Shown here piece after piece: positions 1-10,328 of a DNA stretch of 64,000 nt. Below the pieces are notes generated by a model. That model was not told where the DNA came from. It saw nothing but the letters and a program-made list of their open reading frames with translations, and ran no database searches. The position numbers and the translations under genes are program-made. The DNA lies in NCBI GenBank assembly GCA_037043455.1, contig JAWPHD010004483.1:62001-126000 (forward strand), given 5' to 3'. This DNA comes from Cyrtodaria siliqua (lineage: Eukaryota; Mollusca; Bivalvia; Adapedonta; Hiatellidae). Positions within the stretch are counted from its first letter, which is position 1. Every line of letters begins with the position of its first letter.

Positions 1-24
1 AGATGACTAGTTTTGATTTAGATA

Positions 25-1446
25 TACCGTATTTTACCTTGTATAATACGCACCCGTGTATATTACGCACCCCCCTCTCGGAGGTCAAAACTGGGGTAAA
101 AAAGTTGTTTCCGTGTATAGTACGCATCAAAATATTATGCTTTCTATTTCAGATAAAGGTGAAGTCATTTGTTAAGAAACATGAACAGAAGAAGCTTTTC
201 ATTTTCATTTGTATTTAACGCATATTCAGACTGTGATGTATTGTAGTAATAGTGGTAAAATAAACTAGTGGGAGGGGTGTGGGTGTGTTTATTTATTTGT
301 GTTGACAGTAGTTTTCCTAGATGAACCATTCAACGAAAATAAAAAAATAAATAAAAAATCACGATCGAGATAATTAGCGTACAAAAGAAAATATAATTAC
401 TTCAATCATTAATTGCCAATCTTCAGGGGAGTACCTATCTTGTATCATCTCATCAAAAAGCCAATTATAATGCCGCAGATAATTGTCCGTAATCCGATAA
501 TTACATCTACTAAAACGCAACAAAGTCGTTGGTTACCGCAGGGCTTTATATGACATAAAAAGCCCTGGTTACCGTAATCCATTACGCCGATTATACTAAC
601 ATTGTGTATTCACGGGAACCAGAGTTTATCATAAGTGAATCAGATGGGTAACGCGTGATCAGTTACCTGTACCACATGGCTAAATCTGGTAAAGGTCACA
701 CGGCGTGTCAAAGTGCATCCTCAGAAATAGTCAAAGGATTATAAAAATAGAATAACACATTCTACCCATGTTTATAATGTGTCAAAACTGCAGCCGAGGT
801 GCGATATTGTTTGACCCAATTATCAATCATCAAATGTGTACCGGTAAGCATGTTTTCACAAGCATTATTGAATAATTGCCATTTCAAAGTAGGGTGATTC
901 TGCCTTTCTACGCCGTCTAAAATATATGTATTTCAAAATAAAGCAAAAACTTCATTAATTTTTTATAAAATATTAAATAAAATCCTATAAATATAAGAAT
1001 AGAATAGAACTGTAACAATATTCCATGTACCAGTCTAATGTCTAAACAGCTGGAAGTCACGTGATATTACGTCACGCGATATAAACAACAAAATGGAAGG
1101 ACGATTTTTCACGCAATTTATTGAAGTTTTACAACAAACATGCACACATTTACAAACATTTACACAAAAACAAGCATCTTAATACACTTTATTCATTTTT
1201 AATTCGAATTAAGTCAATATATTAGTTATATGAAGCGAGTAATTTACGAAAAAAATGTGTATTATCGGTATTCACAATTTTCTGTCTCGATGTCTGTTCG
1301 TCGTCAAGGTTTTTCTTCCGAGATTTCGATTTTCTGCAAGAGAAAAAAAAGTTATTTTTATTGTTTCCTTATATTGTACGCACCCCCCTTTCGAGAACCG
1401 TAAAAGTGGTCAAAAAAGTGCGTACTATACAAGGTAAAATACGGTA
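25..1446. mobile_element. Non-autonomous TIR DNA transposon (1.4 kb)
   Basis: The two ends are inverted copies. Positions 25-53 and the reverse complement of 1418-1446 agree at 28 of 29 bases, beginning TACCGTATTTTACCTTGTAT, and are followed on both sides by a C-rich GCACCCCCC stretch. The terminal TA may be a TA target duplication. The interior is AT-rich and has no credible ORF, so the element would need a transposase supplied elsewhere. It lies downstream of the third F-box exon, probably in an intron or 3' flank. The superfamily is not determined. Confidence 0.78.
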
Positions 1447-1646
1447 TTAAAGAATCAACATAAAAATGACGATATCTGGTATAAAGCCAGTAGTCATTTT
1501 CTATTGTTCTACTTTACATACAATAATTACACTTGTCACATTTTCATAGATTGTACTACTTTCATAGACTGTACTACACATTCTTGAGAGAAAAAAATAT
1601 TGTCAGACTCTGTAGTTAATGGGAGAGCATACATAACTAGACTTAC

Positions 1647-1757
1647 TGTTTAATACAGAGAGATTTGTAGTGTGAGATAGGATGCCGTTCTGCAGCACTG
1701 TTCTGTTGTGATCCCGCAGTACTTCCATATTTATCGAATATACTGCTCCATAGGAAA
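1647..1757 (-). CDS. F-box protein gene, exon 3 of the visible exons
   Basis: On the minus strand a pyrimidine-rich acceptor ending TTTTTCAG precedes this exon and a GTAAGT donor follows it. The first base completes an Asn codon begun by the F-box exon. The exon then reads 36 codons, starting FLWSSIFDKYG and ending ISHYKSLCIK, and leaves two bases (CA) for the next exon. A LANDNFLW-type junction followed by a short charged or polar segment and 'YKSLCIK' is what commonly follows an F-box. No later exon was found to the left before the window edge, so the C-terminal substrate-binding part of the protein is not seen. Confidence 0.8.
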
Positions 1758-2391
1758 CTGAAAAACAAACAAAATACTATTTTTTTTACATAAATTGTAA
1801 ACAAGATGGCAAATTGACACAATATGTGTTAATTAAAGCCAGCGTCTAATGAAAAGCAGTCATGAGTTTAAATTTTAAAAGAATCCGACACTGTTCAAGT
1901 TATCGAGCAAAAACCAATCCTTGAAAAAGGGAGGATAACTAATGTAATATGTATTTAGCTGAAAAGGTCTAGCGACAGGCAAACTTGTGTACATATATAA
2001 AAAAATGCGACAATATTTGCTTACGTTATCGAAAGGAACCTGCCAATCCACAATTTCAAGAAAAAGGTCAGTGACCTTGACCTTCTGACCCCAACATCAA
2101 GGCGTCTACCTCTCACCAAGATAAAACTACATACACAATTAATGAATTCAATCCATGCAGTCTTTCTTTTTTTAAATGAGCGGAAATCAATCCTTCGGCC
2201 CGACACCGCCATGCACGAAGACATAATATGTTCCGCTTCATAAACTGGTGTATGAAAGGCAATGGTGGAATCTGTTCAGTGGAGCAGGTAAATCTCCTTT
2301 AAAGACAAAATACTCTGCCTCGAGCAATTGTAGTTATTGTCAACTACATGCAAGTTTGGAGGATATAGCGTGATTTAGAGTGAGCACTTAC
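1758..2391 (-). other. Intron of the F-box gene
   Basis: Bounded by a GTAAGTG donor (from 2391 downward) and a TTTTTCAG acceptor at 1758. It is AT-rich. The short ORF in 2021-2224 has no recognisable domain and no support. I see no mobile element here. Confidence 0.75.
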
Positions 2392-2496
2392 TTATCATTG
2401 GCTAATGGCTGCCATCTTCTACACACCCTGGCTGCCATCAGCAGGTCACCAGCATCCAGATAACTAAATATCCCAAACATAAGCTCATCCGGTAAA
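2392..2496 (-). CDS. F-box protein gene, F-box exon
   Basis: This exon encodes most of an F-box, the ~40-residue motif that binds SKP1 in SCF ubiquitin ligases. It reads LPDELMFGIFSYLD then AGDLLMAARVCRRW and LAND, with the usual LP, I-F-YLD, L, A-VCRRW and L signature residues. It is flanked by an AATTTCCAG acceptor and a GTAAGTG donor. The first base completes a Ser codon from exon 1, and the last two bases (AA) complete an Asn codon in exon 3, so all three exons are in phase (149, 105 and 111 bp). By eye the 'IFSYLDA' and 'LANDNF.W' stretches recall FBXO15-type proteins, but this is memory-based and unproven. Confidence 0.9.
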
Positions 2497-4084
2497 CTGG
2501 AAATTAATGGAAAACACTTACATCTGAGGTCACAAAATCTCAGAAAACAATATATAATATAATTTATTAATGTGAAACTACAGAATACTGCTTTGATTTA
2601 TATGGTACCGGGTAGTCTTTTTTTTCAAGTACAAAATACAAATGTTTTGTTCTGTAAAGAAGGCCTCTGGCCCAAAATACAGTACACAAACTAGAGCATG
2701 TCACTGCACTTTTTAGTTAGTGGCGTTTTTTTGGTACTCATGGCATTCAATTAAAATGCACTATGACCCCATTTGGAAAAAAATTGTCTCTTGTCGGTGC
2801 AGGACTAAAGCTGCAGTGAGCATTTAAAGCCACTTCATAAAATATTAAAATCAGAAAATCTTTATTCTTTAAAAAATTACATTACATGATACTAACTAGT
2901 GACTACACCACACTTATGTTTAAATTGTTTATACAATATGGGCACGTTCCGTTTTCATACAACAACATCATGGTGACCAGTTTCTATCCTTAAACTATGG
3001 CTTGAAAATATAAAACTTTTCTAAGAAAGAATGGTATTTTCGAAACAGAGGTATCTTTTAGGTTAAAGTATTGTTTTAAAATAAAAATTATAATGATCAG
3101 GGAGATTCTGCACTACTGCCAGGTCCATATTGTCAGATAATGTTTGTTTGAAATGTGAAATAAACAAGTGTCATGTGTTATCGACACAAACCCAAGGTCA
3201 TTTTTAAATACATGTAGCAAGGATTTGACCTTAGATGCCCAAGTTTTCCTACCCACGTCCTCTAAAGACTTCACAACATTTACTTGGATATCGATGATAT
3301 GTAGCATGGTCGCTGACATTTGTTTGTCTTTGCACAGTTGTAAGGAAATATTTCTAGTCTAACTTGAACTATCATTGAAGGTGATGGATACCCCCGCTTC
3401 AATTCTTTAGTCAAACAATGGGCCATAAATTAGGCAATCAACAATGGGTGAAGTAGAGGGACATAAGGTCATCAGTTGTTATGTGTATATTTAGTTTGGG
3501 GAAAAACATTCAAAACTGTTTGAGGAATGCAAGTAATAGAAATATGTTTACGGGACAGGACAAAATGTGACGCGACAAAAAGGTGTTACTTGACGGGCAG
3601 TTACGGACAGCGTAATTCCTATATAGCCCCCACTTCACTTTGTGCAAGTGGAGGCAGTACAAACTTCGCCAATACATGCATCTTATTCTAGAAATGGGTT
3701 TTAATCTGTTAAAATAATATGTAAAGCATATTTAACAGCTGAAACTCACACCATGCGTTTTATAAAGTATAGTGGAATTATGATATTGCTGGCAATATCT
3801 TCAAGTAAAAGTTCAAAATAACAGTGAAGTCGCCATTTTCTCTTAAACATGCTCCTATTTGGAAATGTCACAACTGAAAATTAGCCGGCATGTTTTGGAG
3901 GGAAAGCACTGTTAAATTTAAAATTATTATGTTCTTACTGGTTGATAGTTGCCGTCCCCACAATTTTTGTTGGAGGTTTTCTTCGAGCTGCCATGTACGA
4001 GGCCCTGGAGCGAGTACTGGACGTGAACATAACAGGTACCCCGTCCCCCTGACTGGACCTGCAATACAACATGTGTATGTATTA

Positions 4085-4255
4085 CTATGTAATTACTCTG
4101 TGGTCGAGAGGGTAATTTCTCGCCTCTCACCATTGCGGGTTCGAATCCCGTGGGGAGCCCAACTTGTGAGAAAGTGTTGATTCTTACAGAGCGTACAATT
4201 CTGGTTCTACCCAGAAATATGTTGTCGGTCTGCCTCCACCATTAAAAAAAAAAAA
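4085..4255 (+). mobile_element. tRNA-derived SINE with poly(A) tail
   Basis: The head at about 4093-4162 has a tRNA-like A box (TGGTCGAGAGG) and a perfect B box in a T-arm (CGGGTTCGAATCCCG). An unrelated ~80-bp body follows and ends in a 13-base A run at 4243-4255. The acceptor stem does not pair, so it is not a functional tRNA. The 3890-4180 ORF overlaps it and is incidental. Confidence 0.68.
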
Positions 4256-4723
4256 TGACAGTCATACATAGACTAAAATATGCTGGAAAATTATTATAAA
4301 CACCAAACAAACAAACTATGCAACAATCAAATCATATGTAATTTAAATAATTTGCTCTTGCAAATTTTCAGCCTAAAGAGGCCTTTATCAAGAAACATAT
4401 TCAGTATTATATTCAGTATTTATAACATAATGTTCACGAACAGCTACCAATGTAGGCACATACTGTTATTTGATCCTTAAAAAAAGGCCTCATTAGGCTG
4501 AACAATTTTAAAGAGCTATTTAAATAATTGATAAAGAATAAACTATTCCCTACTGCCCTATGGAATATACTAGAACAGTACTAAAAAAACTATTTTTTCA
4601 AAGGGACACATGGCAATCTTGAAGTATAATTTATAAAGAATTAAAAATTAACACCTCAGTATATTTATCCAATATAATTTTGACTTTAAACCTGCATACC
4701 ATTAAACCAGAAGGGTGTTCCAC

Positions 4724-5247
4724 GGAACACTTGTATCAACTAGCTGCCATGAGCTTATTTCAGCAAGGCCAATCTAACTATGGAACACTTGTATCAACTA
4801 GCTGCCATGAGCTTATTTCAGTAAGGCCAATCTAACTATGGAACACTTGTATCAACTAGCTGCCATGAACTTATTTCAGCAAGGCCAATCTAACTATGGA
4901 ACACTTGTATCAACTAGCTGCCATGAGCTTATTTCAGTAAGGCCAATCTAACTATGGAACACTTGTATCAACTAGCTGCCATGAGCTTATTTCAGTAAGG
5001 CCAATCTAACTATGGAACACTTGTATCAACTAGCTGCCATGAACTTATTTCAGCAAGGCCAATCTAACTATGGAACACTTGTATCAACTTAAGCTGCCAT
5101 GAGCTTATTTCAGCAAGGCCAGTCTAACTATGGAACACTTGTATCAACTAGCTGCCATGAGCTTATTTCAGTAAGGCCAATCTAACTATGGAACACTTGT
5201 ATCAACTAACTGCCATGAGCTTATTTCAGCAAGGCCAATCTAACTAT
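4724..5247 (+). repeat. 58-bp minisatellite, nine copies
   Basis: Nine head-to-tail copies begin near 4724, 4782, 4840, 4898, 4956, 5014, 5072, 5132 and 5190. Each starts GGAACACTTGTATCAACTAG and ends CAAGGCCAATCTAACTAT or the TAAGG variant. Copies are nearly identical except for two variable sites (GAGC/GAAC and CAGC/CAGT) and a 2-bp insertion in copy 7. There are no spacers between units, so it is not a CRISPR array. Confidence 0.95.
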
Positions 5248-5414
5248 AAAGTTTGAAGATCGCAGTGCAATAATTAAAGAATTGGAGCAGCTTTTTCTTT
5301 AAACTGTTTAAGTTTATGAAAAGGGCATGGTTTCCCCTAGTACCATTAGTCTTTCCTGGCTAAGGAAATTTACAGTCAAAACGACATGCTTTCACAATTT
5401 TTTGGGGGAAACCC

Positions 5415-6080
5415 TGAAAGGGCATAACTCTGCATTGGATAATTGATAAGGAGGGACTATATAAAGTTTCATGACCATAGGTCAGTATTGTGCCAAGTTA
5501 TAAGCTAGGTTAGGTTGCAGGTTAATGTTTTATGAAAAGGGACATAACTCTGTCAAAATGAAAGTCAAGAGTTATTGGACACGTGAACAGCATAGACTAA
5601 TTGATAAAGAAGAAATGTATAACATTTTATGACCATAGAAATGTATAAAGTGGTATGACCATAGGTCAATATGTTGCCAAATTGTGAGCCAGGTTAGATT
5701 GCAGGTTAAAGTTTTATGAAAAGGGGTAATTCTGTTAATAGGGTCATGGGTAACAACATTCCTTAGGGTATGATGAATATGTGTGTGAAGTTTCATAAAC
5801 ATAGGTCAACTACTTTTTAGGTTGTGGCCAATTATGAGCTTGGTTACCTAGGTTGCAGATAAGTTTGATGAAAAAGGGCCATAACTCTGCCAAAAAGAAA
5901 GTCAGAGTTATTGGACATGTGTAAAGACATTCCTTGAGGTAAGATGAAAATGTTGTGAAGTTTTATGAACATAGATCAAACGCTTTTCAAGTTATGGCCA
6001 AGGTTAGGTTGCAGGTTAAAGTGTGACAAACGACAGACAACGACGGACAAAATGATCCCGATGTCTCTACCATGCTACGC
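5415..6080 (+). repeat. Dispersed 'cataactctg' repeat block
   Basis: Four degenerate units each begin with a form of 'aaaagggNcataactctg' (near 5415, 5535, 5715 and 5873). Each is followed by 'gttattggac', 'gaagtttcatgaacataggtca' in variants, and 'gttaggttgcaggttaaag'. The block ends in GACAAACGACAGACAACGAC and 'gatcccgatgtctctacc'. A close relative of this version lies at 49430-49790. Confidence 0.75.
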
Positions 6081-6714
6081 AGGCGACAAAAAACAACAAA
6101 TTTATTGGAGTTTTCAATTTTTCTGCGCTTTTCTACCATAGGTTTAAATATATTATTCAGTTGATTATATCAAAAAAAAAAAAATGCTTTGAACTACTTA
6201 AATATGTATTAATAATGATGTGAAAATATGCAAGCTATGTAGAAAAACTACAAGTTTAAAAGAAATCAAGATTGCCATGTGTCCCTTAAAGACTTAAAGG
6301 TTTGACAAAAATCAATATATATATAGATATATGACAACATTAAATAAATATTAAACCTATCCTTAAGGTGTTATTATCTTTTACAAGCTTTGCCTTTAAT
6401 TTGATCTTGTGACCTATTTTGTTAACCTATATGACCCATTTATCAAAGGAACCTAGATGACATATATATACATCTTCTGCCCAAGTTTGGTGAACATCAG
6501 GCAAAATATGAAGGCCATATCATGTTCACAAGCTTTCTTTAGATTTAACCCATTGTAACAAGCTAAGCCTTTCCTTTACAGGTAATTTGAATTAGTGAGC
6601 AAATCAAAATGAATTGACCTAGTTTTTTTTATCCGCCCTGAGCTATTTTCAAAAGGAAATGTCTCAAATTAAAAATAAGGCAAAAGTTAACAGATGAACG
6701 AGGGATAGGCACTG

Positions 6715-6830
6715 GACCAGTAGAGCTAAAAATCTGTCCCCTCCCTCTGAGGTGGTTGTAAATAACCTAAGCTAATGTGCTCACGACCTCTTAAATAACA
6801 ATTCAAATCTTGTTCTTTATAAACATTTTA
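6715..6830 (+). repeat. Possible 3' part of a SINE
   Basis: The 'cccctccctctgaggtggtt', 'aaataacctaagc' and 'cctcttaaataacaattca' segments parallel the tail of the SINE at 35867-36180 in the same order. No tRNA-like head is visible. Similarity is judged by eye only. Confidence 0.4.
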
Positions 6831-7244
6831 ATTATATATACACGAGGTGAATGCGAAACTATAATTTACAAATAACATTACGTGGTCCGAGTATTAACTT
6901 TCATACCCCATCTAACCCCTTCTCCAAGAAGCAAAAACGACGTTGGTTGGGGAATGAAACAAAATCTTAATTTCGGCTTAAAAAGTTTGCATATTGTAAA
7001 ATTAAAACACTTAATAGGTAGTTTTAAACATTTTAAACAGATTAGAACATTTTTTCAGTAAAACAACTGAAAAAAGTAGTTTTCAAACACGTTATTTTTT
7101 TCGAAATATCCGTTATAAAACCATGCTAATATAAGCTTTCCCATCGCTGAATGGAATTAAGGCGGGAACACGTAATAAAGAACAAGATACATAATTATGA
7201 TTAACTACCTTCTCAAATTAAAAAAAAAAGGGCTAGTTTCATAC

Positions 7245-7393
7245 CTTACTGTAGCATTTGATGCCCCACTTGCAATGGACTGCCTTTGGTTACCTGCCCT
7301 TTTGGATATTTCTCCCATATTCTTGCCATCCGATTTCTGATTTCTGTGTGAATCCAGATACTGTGAAAGGTGTTGTTTGTGTCTACCTGCCAT
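7245..7393 (-). CDS. F-box protein gene, first coding exon
   Basis: An ATG at 7393 in good context (AAAATGG) opens 49 codons, beginning MAGRHKQHLSQYLD and ending SGASNATV, then two bases and a consensus donor AG|GTATGA at 7244. The two leftover bases (AG) plus the first T of the F-box exon make a Ser, giving ...NATVS-LPDEL.... The segment is polar and basic with no known domain, as expected for a disordered leader before an F-box. An upstream in-frame GTG is not used because the ATG fits better. Nothing in the promoter region was recognisable beyond AT-richness. Confidence 0.78.
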
Positions 7394-10328
7394 TTTGATC
7401 ACTTCACTGTCAACAGGTCTGTATATAAATAGGCAAACATGTGAACATATGAAAATAAATTTTGATCTTTCATTTGGGTAAGTAAATAAATTGCTGAAGT
7501 TTTAAAGTTGTGAAGCCCCATAACAAATTCAATTTACTGTTGCAGAGCCTTATATCGAGAGTCCTGCCCATTTTGATTGGTCAATTCATTTTGATTGGCT
7601 CACTTTCAATCCCTTTTTTTTAAAATAAGAAATCAACCATCACACTTGGTACATAAATAAAACTTATTCAGAAATTGTCTCACGACTCTGAGTTGTAGTT
7701 ATGTCTGTTTAAATATTCATGACTTTAAACAAAGCTATTATTGTGATGGTTTGTAAATAGAAGTGCATTCTGATATTTTATATCAGCAAAAAAACAAGGA
7801 AATGACATGTTGAGAACACTGTTTGACCGAGACTATTGTAGTAGTGCTGATAAGACTCCAAGGGAGGTTAGCTACAGCTCACTAAAGTGCCTCATTATAG
7901 CTCTTATAGTTTTATATGTAGTACCAAGTATGGCAGTTGATTTTTTATTTTAAAAAAGAGGTAGCGCCAAAACATCTTGTGATGTCATGTTACATCATGT
8001 AACCTAGGGCCCAAACGTCATAACATTGTGCTGTAAACAACGTTGCATATCTCAAGAGTTTGTATTTTATTTTCTTAAAAAAAAGGGATTTTGTTGTTGC
8101 TTTTAAACAATTACAAACTCATTTGTATAACGTTAATTATTTATTATGAGCTGTTGGTAAATAGTAAGCTTATGGCTTTAATCGAGATGAATTTGTGATA
8201 TATAAATAGTTTCAGTTAACAAAATTTGCAGTGTTACAATTTGAATGCATTGTGTGCCCAACCAACGAAAGTCGTCCCAGGTTGTATTACGGTACACATA
8301 TGTACATACAATAGAATATGAAATGGGTGTTCAACATGGCTTACAATGAAAGTTTTGTGATATAAAATGCAATAATATCCCTCATTCACACAGTAGTGTA
8401 ATGTTATGTTCACATTTACACCATTACACCGTTACCCTTATCTCAATAAAGATGATTATGTGTTTATTCAAATACTGACTTACTAAAAAAATGTTTAATT
8501 ACTGTAAAAACTGCATTAATATAAACTATTAGTCTTGATCATCTTCGACGCTTGATTGTAAATACAAGTGTCTTGACCAGTTGTGCAGAAACAAATTTGA
8601 AACTGGAACCACGGGACCGTAATTTTTTTTTTTTATTAAAGTATTTCTGACCATCCGCATTTAGTTTGTGGATATAATGCTGAAGTTTACCTCTTTTTTT
8701 ATATATAAATTTATTGACTTTCTGCCTTTCTGTATATCTTGGATAGCAGGTGTTCCTGTCTCAGCCAATCAAAACCTTACCAGTGTATCGGCAAAAAACA
8801 AACTTTGTGCACGAGGACTGTTCTAGATGTTTGTCTCGAAAACAAGCAAGCGTTGCAGATGATCTAGACTAATTATAAATAAACAATTTTGTCGATGTGC
8901 AGCACATAAAACATTCATTTATTCACTAAATTGTTGTTGTTTAATGGTTCATTAGCACATTTCTTAGGTTATTTCTCAGCTGCCCCAGAGAGGGGAAGGA
9001 TACATATACAGAAATCTTGGAACCCTATCATAATATTATCGAAAAGACTTTCGAAAAAAATTCCCTGTAACAACTTAAAACAAAGGTAAAGCTCTGGCAT
9101 TGTGTTCACTGCTTCTATGATATAGTTATTATTCCTGAGCTTAACATCACTACACTAAATACTTAATAAATTGTACTGGCCCTAAGATAATTGGATCTAA
9201 CAGTTGGATTCTGGTAATTTTCAATTGTCTGCGACAAGAAGAGTTTCACAGTTAACATTTTATATTCAAAGCATAAAACCTCCCTTTGCTTGCTTAAATA
9301 ATAGCTTATGCATTTAAAGTACACCTGCAGATCGCAAGTAAAAAATATTAGCACTTGCTAAATTTTGCAAGTAATAAAAGAAACCCACTAAGTCTAAATC
9401 TACATTTATTCAATAAACGTATTCATCACACTTAGTAAAATAAGTTCATAGTAAGTATAATGATGCATTATTACTTGCTGCATCCAGGCTAGCTGAGTGT
9501 TAAAATGTCATAATTTACATGTATACACATTTCCGCTACAATGAATGGAAGACTCTAAATTATTAATTAATGCAAGTGTTGATTAAAATAACAAGCAGAA
9601 AATCTTGCACTTGCAGTTTATGTGGCATGAGCTCCCTAAAATCCAGAAAGTAAAGGTTAAAACTATTCTTGGCCGTGTTTAGTGGGGTGGGGGAGTGGTG
9701 CGCTGGGTCTGCCATATAGATCTGCCCTTGTTTTTAGTATAATCCTAACAACTAACTTACTGCAACTAAATGCTGAGTAACAGGATGCATTTAGCATTTG
9801 TTATAAATTGAGAAAATACTTCTGTGTTCCCTTTAATAACCTCAATGTTGTTGTTGTATGCCTAGATATGCTCATTTTCGCAATTTCGACGCAATTAATT
9901 TTGCTTTCTTTATATTTCCAAATGCGTAATTGCAGCAAAACAGACAAATAAAAACATAAACATTTCTCCGAGATGAATACATTATCTACTTTAAACACAA
10001 AGCAGGCAAAAATTAAGTTCAGCAAAAGTAGCGACAAATGTTAATTCAAGTAGGGATAAAACGAATAAGGAGCGAAACGATTTTATTTTACATCGACGGG
10101 ATAATTTCTAACACGTCATCACTATTTACAGAAAACATATGATAAAATAATATCTATAACATTTAAATAAGGTATAAAGTGTTTGTTTTCCTACTTTTAG
10201 AAAACTGTATGTGAATCTTTGAAAAAACAAAATTGATCCAGCCAGCAACGCGTTTTGTTTACATCTGCACCGGTTGAAATGGAGGTGACCGGTAAAAGAC
10301 GGTTAATTTGCCGGTCTCGGGTAGGAGG
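7394..10328. other. Intergenic AT-rich DNA, no gene recognised
   Basis: Upstream of the F-box start exon and downstream of the intact LINE. Short ORFs at 9163-9354 and 9801-10037 show no domain. A-rich and T-rich runs near 8625 and 8695 are simple low-complexity tracts. Confidence 0.6.

Larger units (their letters stand above)
2497..7244 (-). other. Large intron of the F-box gene, repeat-filled
   Basis: Spans from the GTATGA donor of exon 1 to the AATTTCCAG acceptor of the F-box exon. The two exons join in phase without another exon, although an extra in-phase exon cannot be excluded. It carries a tRNA-derived SINE (4093-4255), a 58-bp minisatellite (4724-5247), a 'cataactctg' repeat block (5415-6080) and a possible SINE tail (6715-6830). 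Positions 2500-3890 and 6080-6700 are AT-rich with nothing recognised. Confidence 0.65.

Noticed and set aside
3113..3362. Overlapping 64-68 codon frames on both strands, the minus one with a 'KTWASKVKSLL' stretch
   Set aside because: The stretch vaguely recalls the region after non-LTR RTs, but nothing around it supports that; left as part of the intron.
4724..5247. CRISPR-like array
   Set aside because: Units abut without unique spacers and the DNA is eukaryotic; it is a minisatellite.
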